This document shows, piece by piece, positions 7,142 through 13,890 of a stretch of DNA of 15,661 bases. The notes under the pieces were generated by a model. The model worked only from the letters and a program-made list of their open reading frames with translations. It was not told the DNA's origin and did not search any database. Source of the stretch: CAZJJY01 sp964546445 (GTDB taxonomy: Bacteria; Patescibacteriota; Microgenomatia; PFEM01; JAPLYW01); assembly GCA_964546445.1 (NCBI GenBank), contig CAZJJY010000011.1, forward strand, positions 1 to 15,661, read 5' to 3'. Every line of letters starts with the position of its first letter. The stretch's first letter is position 1. The position numbers and the translations under genes are program-made.

Positions 7142-8805
7142 AAGAAAAACATAATCTTTCGAATTACCAAAAAGTATATAAGACATTTTCTTTTAAAAAA
7201 GAGGAAAAAGATTTTTGGGGTAATCAGGAAAAGATAAATCTTGTTTCCAAAATATTAGATGAAAACATCACGGGAAAAAACAGAAACAAAGTTGCCCTAT
7301 ACTGGGAAGGGGAAGATGAAAAGACAAAAGAGATTACCTTCTTTGAACTTTCAATTTTAACTAATCAATTTGGTAATTTCTTAAAAGACCTAAAGGTTAA
7401 AAAGGGGGATAGGGTTTTTTTCTTTCTCCCAAGAATCCCAGAAATCTATTTTGGTTTTTTGGGAGCCATTAAGATTGGAGCTGTAGCCGGAACTTTGTTT
7501 CCAGCCTTTGGTAAACAGGCACTGTTTGACAGGTTAAAAAATTCTTCAGCCAAGATCCTCATTACCAATAGAGAACTTTATAAGAGAGTTCAAAAAATTG
7601 AGGGGGGATTACCGGAATTAAAAAAAGTTGTTTTGGTAGAAAACCTTACCAAAAAATTAGCCCATTTTCCTATTACCTTAAAGAGTAGACCAATGAATTA
7701 TGATGATCCTGCTTTTATGCTCTATACCTCGGCAACAGGAAATACTCCTGTTTGCGGAATCGTTATTCCTCATAAAGGCTTTATCCAACAGCATTATACT
7801 GCCAAATGGGTATTAGACTTAAAAGAAGACGATCTTTACTGGTGTACAGCTGATCCTGGATGGGTCACAGGAGTTGTCTATGGTCTTTTAGCTCCTTTAT
7901 CTTTAGGAGTTAGCCAACTTGCCTTTGAGGGTCGTTTTTCAGTCAAGAAATGGTATGAATTGATAGAAAAGTATAAAGTTTCTGTATTATATACGGCCCC
8001 AACTGCTTTAAGAATGTTAGAAAGAGAGGAAAAGAAAACAAAAGATTATGATTTAAGTTCTCTAAGACATATAAATAGCGTTGGTGAAGCTCTAACATCG
8101 ACTTCTATTAAATGGGTTAAGAAGACCTTCAACTTACCTATTTTTGATACCTGGTGGCAAACAGAAACAGGAGCAATGATTTTAGCCAACTATCCTTGTC
8201 TAAAACTAAAAAAAGGATCGTTAGGTAAACCAATTCCTGGAGTAGAAGTTAGTATCAGAGATGATCAAGGAAAAAAATTACCTCCTAATAAAATTGGGAA
8301 TTTAGCCATCAAACCAAAATGGCCATCAATGATGATGGATGTTTGGAAGAATAAAAAAAGATACCATTCTTATTTCAAACACGGATGGTTTTTTTCAGGA
8401 GACAAAGCTTCCTATGATAAAGATGGTTATTTCTATTTTGCTGGTAGGGAAGACGCTATTATTAAAAGTTCGGGAGAAAGAATCTCTTCTTTTGATGTTG
8501 AATCAAGTATCAGCGAACATAAAGATGTTTTAGAAGTCGGTGTTATCGGTAAACCAGATGAATTAAGAGGTGAAATAATCAAGGCTTTTATTGTCTTAAA
8601 GCCAAAGATAAAACCATCTCAAGAATTAAAAGAAGAAATAAAACAACATGTTAAGAAAGATCTTGCTGGACACGCTTATCCAAAGGAAATAGAATTTGTT
8701 AAAGATTTACCTAAGAATAGGTCAGGAAAGATAGTTAGAAGAATTTTAAAAGCACAAGAATTAGGGCTACCCTTAGGAGATACTTCAACTTTAATTAAAT
8801 CTTAA
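7138..8805 (+). CDS. acs: AMP-forming acetyl-CoA synthetase-like acyl-CoA ligase
   Basis: This ANL-superfamily adenylate-forming enzyme would join acetate (or another short acid) to CoA with ATP to AMP + PPi, or run in reverse. At 555 aa it lacks roughly 90 residues compared with E. coli Acs (about 650). It keeps DTWWQTETG (339-345), FFSGDKASYDKDGYF, GREDAIIKSSGERIS with VESSI, and the catalytic C-terminal lysine K531 in PKNRSGKIVRRIL. The ATP-phosphate loop at 196-207 is odd: YTSATGNTPVCG stands where YTSGSTGKPKG is normal, losing the Lys-Gly end. It is the fourth gene of the ppsA operon (ATGA overlap with gpmI). Its stop overlaps the 3' end of convergent rsmI by 11 nt. Acetate is the likeliest substrate from context and WWQTETG, but the substrate is unproven. 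Confidence 0.85.
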   Translation: MKEKHNLSNYQKVYKTFSFKKEEKDFWGNQEKINLVSKILDENITGKNRNKVALYWEGEDEKTKEITFFELSILTNQFGNFLKDLKVKKGDRVFFFLPRIPEIYFGFLGAIKIGAVAGTLFPAFGKQALFDRLKNSSAKILITNRELYKRVQKIEGGLPELKKVVLVENLTKKLAHFPITLKSRPMNYDDPAFMLYTSATGNTPVCGIVIPHKGFIQQHYTAKWVLDLKEDDLYWCTADPGWVTGVVYGLLAPLSLGVSQLAFEGRFSVKKWYELIEKYKVSVLYTAPTALRMLEREEKKTKDYDLSSLRHINSVGEALTSTSIKWVKKTFNLPIFDTWWQTETGAMILANYPCLKLKKGSLGKPIPGVEVSIRDDQGKKLPPNKIGNLAIKPKWPSMMMDVWKNKKRYHSYFKHGWFFSGDKASYDKDGYFYFAGREDAIIKSSGERISSFDVESSISEHKDVLEVGVIGKPDELRGEIIKAFIVLKPKIKPSQELKEEIKQHVKKDLAGHAYPKEIEFVKDLPKNRSGKIVRRILKAQELGLPLGDTSTLIKS

Positions 8806-9463
8806 AACACAAAGTTAGTTCGCCTTTAATTTTCTTTTTCCCAAAGTAAGATAAAAGATCACTTATTCTATCTCTTTTTACTTCTTCATATATCTTGGTC
8901 AATTCTCGACAAACAACAACTTCAATATCACCAAATAATGATTTTAATTCTTCTAGTCTTTTAATTAAACGATACGGAGATACATATACAATAGTAGTGA
9001 CATCTTTTTCTAGCTTTTCCAATATTTTTCTTCTCTTACCTTCTTTCTTAGGTAAAAAACCTAAAAAGATAAATTTATTGGTTGATAATCCAGAAATCAC
9101 CAAAGCCGATAAAATAGCTGAGGCTCCAGGGATCGCTTCTATTTTAATACCTTCCTTAATACATTCCCTGACAAGCTTAAAACCAGGATCAGAAATAGTT
9201 GGAGTACCAGCGTTAGAAACTAAAGCCACGCTTTTTTCCGATTTAAGCAAGGAAATTATCTCTGGGATTCTTTTTAATTCATTCTCTTCATAATAGGATA
9301 ATAGTTGGGGGTTATTTTTTATTTCTAACTTTTTTAATAACAAACCAGTTTTTCTGGTATCTTCACAGGCAATAACATCAACAGAAGATAGGGTATCTAT
9401 GGCTCGTAAAGTAATATCTTTAAGATTACCTATGGGAGTACTAACAAGGTAAAGTTTATTCAT
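8795..9463 (-). CDS. rsmI: RsmI, 16S rRNA C1402 2'-O-methyltransferase
   Basis: RsmI uses S-adenosylmethionine to methylate the ribose of C1402 in the decoding centre of 16S rRNA. The 222-aa product shows LYLVSTPIGNLKDITLRA at the N-terminus, ACEDTRKT at 32-39, LVSNAGTPTISDPG at 81-94 and IPGASAILSALVISGLST. These are the class III (tetrapyrrole-methylase-fold) signatures of the family. It ends without the C-terminal extension of the 286-aa E. coli protein. The usual VSDAGTP is VSNAGTP here (N84). The gene is monocistronic in appearance: a terminator lies upstream and its own extended -10 is 6 nt before the ATG. It converges on acs with overlapping 3' ends. Confidence 0.93.
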   Translation of the reverse strand: MNKLYLVSTPIGNLKDITLRAIDTLSSVDVIACEDTRKTGLLLKKLEIKNNPQLLSYYEENELKRIPEIISLLKSEKSVALVSNAGTPTISDPGFKLVRECIKEGIKIEAIPGASAILSALVISGLSTNKFIFLGFLPKKEGKRRKILEKLEKDVTTIVYVSPYRLIKRLEELKSLFGDIEVVVCRELTKIYEEVKRDRISDLLSYFGKKKIKGELTLCFKI

Positions 9464-9469
9464 GTTTTC

Positions 9470-9478
9470 ATTTTATCA
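9470..9478 (-). promoter_or_regulatory. Extended -10 box of rsmI (leaderless)
   Basis: On the minus strand TGATAAAAT (TGn plus TAAAAT) is followed by 6 nt and the rsmI ATG at 9463. Transcription would begin at or within a base or two of the start codon. No SD is present, and the -35 area is weak. Confidence 0.55.
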
Positions 9479-9586
9479 TTAATTTTGAGGAATGGGTGCC
9501 GAAGTCTTAGATTGATGCCACAATATAAGGAATATTGCTTGTTTTAATATCATTTGCCAAAACTTTCTTTGCTGAAGCCAGGGAAA

Positions 9587-9634
9587 AGATAAAAAAAGAA
9601 AAGGACGAACTTTTTGGAATATGGTTCGCCCTTT
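9587..9634 (-). terminator. Rho-independent terminator of the hypothetical gene
   Basis: On the minus strand an 11-bp stem (AAAGGGCGAAC with GTTCGTCCTTT, one G-U pair; bases 9624-9634 and 9600-9610) encloses a 13-nt loop. It is followed by a U-rich run containing seven consecutive T. It begins 15 nt after the stop of the gene ending at 9650. On the plus strand the stem has an A-C mismatch and no T tail, so the terminator acts on minus-strand transcription. Confidence 0.8.
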
Positions 9635-9649
9635 ATTCAGACAAAATAT

Positions 9650-9958
9650 TTAATTTTTTTCTTCTTTTTTAATAGCCGCACAATAGCCCTGATAATTTTC
9701 ACTATTGGCTTCATCAAAAAGAGTACCAGATTCTTCAGAAACAATTAAAATCACTTGATCTCTAATCTCACTCTTAAAGAGTCCCGTTTTTTTCTCAAAG
9801 ATTAGTTTTTGGATAATCGCCATTTGTTTCTTGTCACTGTTTTTGATATTTTCTTTTCTTAATATGACTTCCGTTCCCTTTTTTACTTCATCTGCTGTAA
9901 TGCTAGTGAAGATTGTTATTGACTGACTTAATCCACTTATTTTAAAAGCAGCGTTCAT
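9650..9958 (-). CDS. Hypothetical protein, 102 aa
   Basis: I do not recognise this protein. It is soluble-looking, with no signal peptide or membrane segment. The N-terminal half alternates beta-like hydrophobic residues (FKISGLSQSITIFTSIT), the middle is rich in Lys, and a DQVILIVSEESGTLF segment at about 68-82 looks like a strand-turn. The C-terminus has two Tyr, one Cys and a Lys/Glu tail. It is very probably real: a perfect SD (AAGGAGG, bases 9970-9964) sits 5 nt before the ATG, a terminator follows the stop, and a strong promoter lies 130 nt upstream. It is transcribed divergently from korA. The long leader with a 5' hairpin suggests post-transcriptional control, unlike its leaderless neighbours. 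Confidence 0.8.
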   Translation of the reverse strand: MNAAFKISGLSQSITIFTSITADEVKKGTEVILRKENIKNSDKKQMAIIQKLIFEKKTGLFKSEIRDQVILIVSEESGTLFDEANSENYQGYCAAIKKEEKN

Positions 9959-10081
9959 CTCTTCCTCCTTATCAATCGTTTTAAATTTTGTCTATTTTTA
10001 TTTATAAAAGTGCTCAAGTTTTATCTGCATTTAGAGAAACTTATAACAACTTATCAAAAAAACTGCCCAGAGCAGTTTGTT
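9959..10081 (-). promoter_or_regulatory. Structured ~123-nt 5' leader of the hypothetical gene
   Basis: The predicted transcript from about 10081 begins almost at once with a 7-bp stem, AAACTGC/GCAGTTT with a 5-nt loop (10078-10060), followed by a run of U. An AU-rich stretch then leads to the SD at 9970-9964. A tiny upstream reading frame (10030-9998, MQIKLEHFYK) has no SD of its own. The hairpin plus U-run resembles a terminator, but it is very close to the transcription start; it may instead protect the 5' end. No known riboswitch class is recognised. Confidence 0.45.
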
Positions 10082-10087
10082 AAACAC

Positions 10088-10116
10088 ATATTAGGCTTTG
10101 AATTAATAAAAGTCAA
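10088..10116 (-). promoter_or_regulatory. Sigma70-type promoter of the hypothetical gene
   Basis: On the minus strand TTGACT (10116-10111), a 17-nt spacer and TAATAT (10093-10088) make one of the best promoters in the window. It faces away from the korA promoter, whose -35 starts at 10147, leaving 30 nt between the two -35 boxes. Confidence 0.7.
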
Positions 10117-10146
10117 ATTTTTGTGACCTTTTTATCCATTTTCCAA

Positions 10147-10176
10147 TTGACTTTAAGCTTGTTTTACTCATAAAAT
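10147..10176 (+). promoter_or_regulatory. Promoter of the korABCD operon (near-leaderless)
   Basis: TTGACT at 10147-10152, an 18-nt spacer and TAAAAT at 10171-10176 precede the korA ATG (10185) by 8 nt. AAAGGAC just before the ATG resembles an SD, but would mostly lie upstream of the expected transcription start. Confidence 0.65.
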
Positions 10177-10184
10177 GAAAGGAC

Positions 10185-11204
10185 ATGAAAGATTTTTTAA
10201 TGGGTAATCAAATATTAGCTTATGCAGCCTTGAATGCTGGAGCAAAAGCGATGTTTGGATATCCCATTACCCCTTCTTGTGAAATCTTAGAGACATGGGC
10301 TGTTTTATGTTCAAAAGATAAAAATCTTTCTTTACTTCAAACCGAAGACGAAATGGCGGCCGGATTTGGCACGATTGGTTCTTGTCTAGCTGGTGTCCCT
10401 GCTTTTACGGCTACAGCTGGTCCTGGGAATGTTTTAATGCAAGACGCTTTCTCTATGGCCGAAGCTTTACGTATTCCCACAGTAGCCATGATTATGCAAA
10501 GAGGAGGTTTATCGACCTCAACGGTCATCTATTCTCAAGAAGAAGTAAGATTAACTTGTTTTGGTGGTAATGGAGAAGGCTTCAGAGTTGTCTATTCAAC
10601 TTCTAATTTACAAGAATTATATGATTATACTCTTAAAGCTTTTAAAGTTGCTTGGAAATATCGTTGGCCAACATTTATTTTGGCTGATGGTTATCAAGCA
10701 AAGATGAAAGGGGAGATAGAAATCGGTAAAAAAAATGGAGATTTAAATAATAAAGCAATTCTAAAAAAAGGTGTCAATTTAAGAAACTGTTATAACCTAG
10801 AAGAAGAAATTGGTGAAGTTATTGTTAACTATGAAAATGATTATCAAAAAGACAGAGCCGAAATAGAAGAAGCGGAAAATTATAAACTTGAAGATGCGAA
10901 GATCGCCTTATTAGCCCATGGAATTGTTGGGAGTGCAGCTAAAATTGCTGTTGATAAACTGAGAGAAAGAGGTCTTAAAATAGGACTTTTTAGGCCAATC
11001 ACCTTACGACCATTTCCAGTCATTGAGGCTGCTAAAACATTAGATAAAGTAGAAAAAATATTTGTTATTGAATCTGCTCTAGGCCAATTAAGTAGTTTAT
11101 TTAAAGATGAGCTTTATGATTTAAGTATCCCATTAGTAGAAATTAACAAACCTGGTGTTGGTTTTACACCTAGCGAAATTGTAGGTATTATCAATGAACA
11201 ATAA
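10185..11204 (+). CDS. korA: 2-oxoacid:ferredoxin oxidoreductase, alpha subunit
   Basis: This subunit carries the pyrimidine-binding (Pyr) half of the thiamine diphosphate site and a C-terminal transketolase-like domain. The complex oxidises a 2-oxoacid with CoA to acyl-CoA + CO2, reducing ferredoxin. The 339-aa product has LMGNQILAYAALNAGAK, the hallmark GYPITPSCEI (about 25-34), EDEMAAGFGTIG with the glutamate pairing TPP, ATAGPGN, MQRGGLSTST and a C-terminal AHGIVGSAAKIAVDKLRERG domain. The pattern and size are of the KorA/VorB type. Substrate is not readable from sequence: 2-oxoglutarate is the name of the family, but in a CPR genome pyruvate or branched 2-oxoacids are at least as likely. 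First of four overlapping genes (11-nt overlap with korB). Confidence 0.9.
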   Translation: MKDFLMGNQILAYAALNAGAKAMFGYPITPSCEILETWAVLCSKDKNLSLLQTEDEMAAGFGTIGSCLAGVPAFTATAGPGNVLMQDAFSMAEALRIPTVAMIMQRGGLSTSTVIYSQEEVRLTCFGGNGEGFRVVYSTSNLQELYDYTLKAFKVAWKYRWPTFILADGYQAKMKGEIEIGKKNGDLNNKAILKKGVNLRNCYNLEEEIGEVIVNYENDYQKDRAEIEEAENYKLEDAKIALLAHGIVGSAAKIAVDKLRERGLKIGLFRPITLRPFPVIEAAKTLDKVEKIFVIESALGQLSSLFKDELYDLSIPLVEINKPGVGFTPSEIVGIINEQ

Positions 11205-11916
11205 TCAACCACGTTTTCCAGAATGTTTTAAGAAAGACTCAAAACCTCACAAGTTTTGTCCTGGTTGTGGTCATCCTTTGGTCTTAAAGGCCTTAGGTCA
11301 AGTTATTGATGAAATGGGGATTTCTGAAAAGACTGTCTTTATGGTTGATATTGGCTGTTCATTACTTGCTTGGGATTTCTTTGATATTCCGACAACTCAA
11401 ACCCATCATGGCCGAACAATCCCCACAGCCGTTGGTTTCAAGAAAGTCAAAAAGGATAAAATTGTTATTGCCTATGTTGGTGACGGAGGAGCTTATGCTA
11501 TTGGATTACAACATACCATTACTAGTTGTCTAAGAAATGATCCAATTACAACTATTGTTGTTAACAATACTGTCTATGCCATGACCGGCGGTCAACTAGC
11601 TCCAACAACGACTGATAATGAGATAACAACAACTACGCCCGAAGGAAAAAAAGAGTTTGCCACTCTTAAAGGACCAGAAATGCTAAAAGAAATTGCTAAT
11701 AAAGAAGCTTATCTGGCCAGAGGATCATCTTTTAAACCACTAGTTTTAAAACAATATCTTAAGAAAGCAATTGAAACACAAATAAAAGGAAATTTTTCTT
11801 TGGTCGAAGCTGTTTCAGCTTGTCCAACTAATTGGAAAACAAATGCTCAAGAAACTATTGAGAGGGTGAATGAATTAGAAAAGATATTTACTCAGGGAGA
11901 AATTAAAAATGATTAA
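11194..11916 (+). CDS. korB: 2-oxoacid:ferredoxin oxidoreductase, beta subunit (TPP-binding)
   Basis: The 240-aa beta subunit holds the pyrophosphate part of TPP and a [4Fe-4S] cluster. Four likely cluster cysteines are visible: C22 and C25 in CPGCGH, C55 in IGCS and about C210 in ACPTNW. The TPP/Mg motif runs from GDGG (96-99) to NN at 124-125, followed by VYAMTGGQ. The substrate-end segment TTQTHHGRTIPTAVGFK is also typical of KorB. The length fits KorB-type beta subunits and is shorter than pyruvate-type PorB (over 300 aa). The start overlaps the korA end by 11 nt and its end overlaps korC by 8 nt, pointing to coupled translation of a stoichiometric complex. Confidence 0.92.
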   Translation: MNNNQPRFPECFKKDSKPHKFCPGCGHPLVLKALGQVIDEMGISEKTVFMVDIGCSLLAWDFFDIPTTQTHHGRTIPTAVGFKKVKKDKIVIAYVGDGGAYAIGLQHTITSCLRNDPITTIVVNNTVYAMTGGQLAPTTTDNEITTTTPEGKKEFATLKGPEMLKEIANKEAYLARGSSFKPLVLKQYLKKAIETQIKGNFSLVEAVSACPTNWKTNAQETIERVNELEKIFTQGEIKND

Positions 11917-12409
11917 AATTCTTTTTGCCGGTGAAGGAGGTCAAGGAGTACAAGTAGTTGCTGAAATGTTAGCCAAAGCGGCCTTTTTAGACGGCAAGAA
12001 ATCTTTATATATTCCTAACTTTGGAGTAGAACAACGTGGGGGAGTCTCATTAGCTTTTGTAGTTATTGATGAGAAGAGCGTCACTTATCCTAAATTTGGA
12101 AAAGCTCATATTCTGGCTATTTTTTCTGACCGTTCTATTAATCGTGTTAAACGTTATATTGATCAAGATACACAAATAATTTTAGGACCTGCTGTTACTC
12201 AGAAGGTAGAAAATAGTCTTAGTGTCAAAAAAGATGATATTTCAATTAAAGCTTGGAATATTTTAACCTTAGGTAAGGTTGTTAATCTTAGCAAAGCCGT
12301 TTCAAAAGAAAATTTAATAAAGGCGATGGAAGAAAGATTTAAGAAATATTTTGACAAAGATCCTCGAATAAAAGAAATGGATCTTAAGGCTTTAAATAAG
12401 GAACTATGA
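11909..12409 (+). CDS. korC: 2-oxoacid:ferredoxin oxidoreductase, gamma subunit
   Basis: The 166-aa gamma subunit belongs to the POR/KOR gamma family, which binds CoA and helps its delivery to the active site. The N-terminal GEGGQGV at 8-14 is the family glycine-rich motif, followed by the PNFGVEQRGGVS segment (usually YGPExRGG), then FGKAHILAIF. Its ATG overlaps korB by 8 nt and its TGA overlaps the ferredoxin-subunit ATG. Without this subunit the alpha-beta pair of many two-subunit enzymes still works; its presence marks the four-subunit form. Confidence 0.9.
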   Translation: MIKILFAGEGGQGVQVVAEMLAKAAFLDGKKSLYIPNFGVEQRGGVSLAFVVIDEKSVTYPKFGKAHILAIFSDRSINRVKRYIDQDTQIILGPAVTQKVENSLSVKKDDISIKAWNILTLGKVVNLSKAVSKENLIKAMEERFKKYFDKDPRIKEMDLKALNKEL

Positions 12410-12654
12410 AAGATTTTAATCCGAAAGAACAAAAAGATAGCCAAAAGAAAATAACTATTTTTAAAGGACTTTGTAAGGGCTGTGGTGTTTGTATCGAAAA
12501 ATGTCCACAAAAAGCAATTTCCTTTTCTAAAAAGGATGTTGGTGTCTATAGCACCCCCACGGTAGAAATTGATCTTGAAAAATGCAATGGTTGTGGAATA
12601 TGTGAATTTATCTGTCCAGATTGTGCTTTAAAAGTAGAAAAACAAAAATCTTAA
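12406..12654 (+). CDS. korD: 2-oxoacid:ferredoxin oxidoreductase delta subunit, 2[4Fe-4S] ferredoxin
   Basis: This 82-aa protein has two complete CxxCxxCxxxCP motifs: C23, C26, C29, C33 and C60, C63, C66, C70, with a further Cys at 73. It would pass electrons from the beta-subunit cluster to free ferredoxin. The first 20 residues are a charged extension, as in delta subunits rather than free ferredoxins. The gene is last in the complex (order alpha-beta-gamma-delta), whereas delta is often first in kor operons. The overlap with korC is 4 nt (ATGA). Confidence 0.9.
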   Translation: MKDFNPKEQKDSQKKITIFKGLCKGCGVCIEKCPQKAISFSKKDVGVYSTPTVEIDLEKCNGCGICEFICPDCALKVEKQKS

Positions 12655-12663
12655 AGACTGCCC

Positions 12664-13890
12664 ATGTCTTTCAAAAATAGTAACTTTAAAAAAACTAAGT
12701 TCGGTAAATTTTATCATGGTCTTATTACCGGTGCTTCGGGTAATGACCCTGCTGGGATAACTACTTATAGTATAGTCGGAGCCACCACAGGCTTTACTCA
12801 ACTCTTTTTAGTTCCTATCTCAACTGTTTTTTTAATTGTCATCCAGTCAATTTGTGCCAGAATCGGTGATGTCAAAAAGAAGGGTTTAACAGCTGTTATT
12901 AAAGAAAGATTCGGTAATAAAGTAGCTTTTATAGCTATTCTTCTTCTTGTTTTAGCTAATCTAACGACCATGGGAGCTGATCTTTCTGCTGTCGGTATAG
13001 CCTTTAAAATGCTTTTCCCTAAGTTAGAAGTTTTGCTTGTGCTTCCATTAATAAGCTTTTTTATCTGGTATATTGTTGTTTTTAAAAGTTACAGTTTTAT
13101 ATCTAAGTTCTTAATGATTCTTTCTTTAATCTTTATTTCTTATATTTTTTCTGGTTTTGCTGTTAAACCTAATTGGTCAGAAGTATTTTATAATACTCTC
13201 TGGCCAAAAATCAGTTTTGACTCTTATTATTGGTTAATAGCTGTAGGGTTTTTAGGAACAACGCTAACACCTTATATGTTCTTTTGGCAAACATCAGAGG
13301 AAGTTGAAGATAAACCTTCAGTAAGAGATGCAAAAAATGAAATTAGACAAAATGCTCCAGGATTAATCTTCTCCAGTCTTATTGCCTTCTTTATTATTAT
13401 CTGTACTGCTTCTGTCTTGTTTGTTAACAAGATTGAGGTTACCAGTGTTACACAAATTGCCTCAGTCTTAAAACCTTTTTTAGGAGACTATGCCTTTGGT
13501 CTTTTTGCTGTTGGGATTATTGGGGCTGGTCTTTTGGCTTTGCCTATTTTGGCTTCCTGTACTGCTTATGCTGTGGCTGAAATTTTTAACTGGAAAGAGG
13601 GTTTATCTAAAAAAGTCCATTCGGCTAAAGGTTTCTACACTGTTTTATCAGCTACTTTTTTTATTGCCTTGGCTATTTCTCTCTTAGATTTAAATCCAAT
13701 TAAAGTACTTCTTTATTCACAAATACTTAATGGCTTTCTTACTCCTATACTATTGATATTAATAATGATCATTGCCAGTAGTAAAAGAATTATGGGGAAA
13801 TATATCAACAGTTGGGGGCTCAATGTTTTGGGCTGGTCAGCAATTCTAATAATGATTCTCGCTATCGTGGCTAGTTTTGTGTTTAGTTAA
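12664..13890 (+). CDS. Nramp-family divalent metal transporter, atypical metal site
   Basis: This 408-aa membrane protein of the APC/LeuT fold has about 11 hydrophobic segments. TM1 contains GNDPAGITTYS (residues 26-36) where Nramp Mn/Fe transporters have DPGNxxxD: D28 and P29 remain but the Asn ligand position is Gly31. TM6 reads LTPYM (201-205) in place of the usual MPHN, so the metal-selecting Met is Thr202. TM3 contains TTMGADLSAVG. It follows korD by 9 nt with no terminator, so it may share that transcript. There is no SD; AGACTGCCC precedes the ATG. The family is secure, the substrate is not: Mg or another hard divalent ion is possible, as in Nramp-related Mg transporters that also lack those ligands. 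Its stop overlaps convergent lexA by 8 nt. Confidence 0.85.
   Translation: MSFKNSNFKKTKFGKFYHGLITGASGNDPAGITTYSIVGATTGFTQLFLVPISTVFLIVIQSICARIGDVKKKGLTAVIKERFGNKVAFIAILLLVLANLTTMGADLSAVGIAFKMLFPKLEVLLVLPLISFFIWYIVVFKSYSFISKFLMILSLIFISYIFSGFAVKPNWSEVFYNTLWPKISFDSYYWLIAVGFLGTTLTPYMFFWQTSEEVEDKPSVRDAKNEIRQNAPGLIFSSLIAFFIIICTASVLFVNKIEVTSVTQIASVLKPFLGDYAFGLFAVGIIGAGLLALPILASCTAYAVAEIFNWKEGLSKKVHSAKGFYTVLSATFFIALAISLLDLNPIKVLLYSQILNGFLTPILLILIMIIASSKRIMGKYINSWGLNVLGWSAILIMILAIVASFVFS

Noticed and set aside
8895..9293. 132-aa open frame on the plus strand
   Set aside because: It lies wholly antisense to rsmI, whose motifs are clear; Ser/Ile-rich composition is that of a reverse-frame shadow, and no SD or promoter supports it.
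9479..9599. Possible remnant gene on the minus strand between the terminator and rsmI
   Set aside because: Two minus frames are open for 25-35 codons with protein-like stretches (for example LANDIKTSNIPYIVASI), but there is no ATG with SD, the frames run through the terminator stem, and no family is recognised.
10005..10018. CIRCE-like heat-shock element (GTGCTC near a TTGAGCAC)
   Set aside because: Only a loose half-site; no second arm at the required 9-nt spacing.
10056..10078. Hairpin 10060-10078 as a plus-strand terminator
   Set aside because: On the plus strand it is followed by GTTAAAC, not a T-run, and no plus-strand gene ends before it; it makes sense only in minus-strand RNA.
12199..12510. 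103-aa open frame on the minus strand over korC/korD
   Set aside because: Antisense to two well-supported subunit genes; Phe/Leu/Ser-rich shadow composition.
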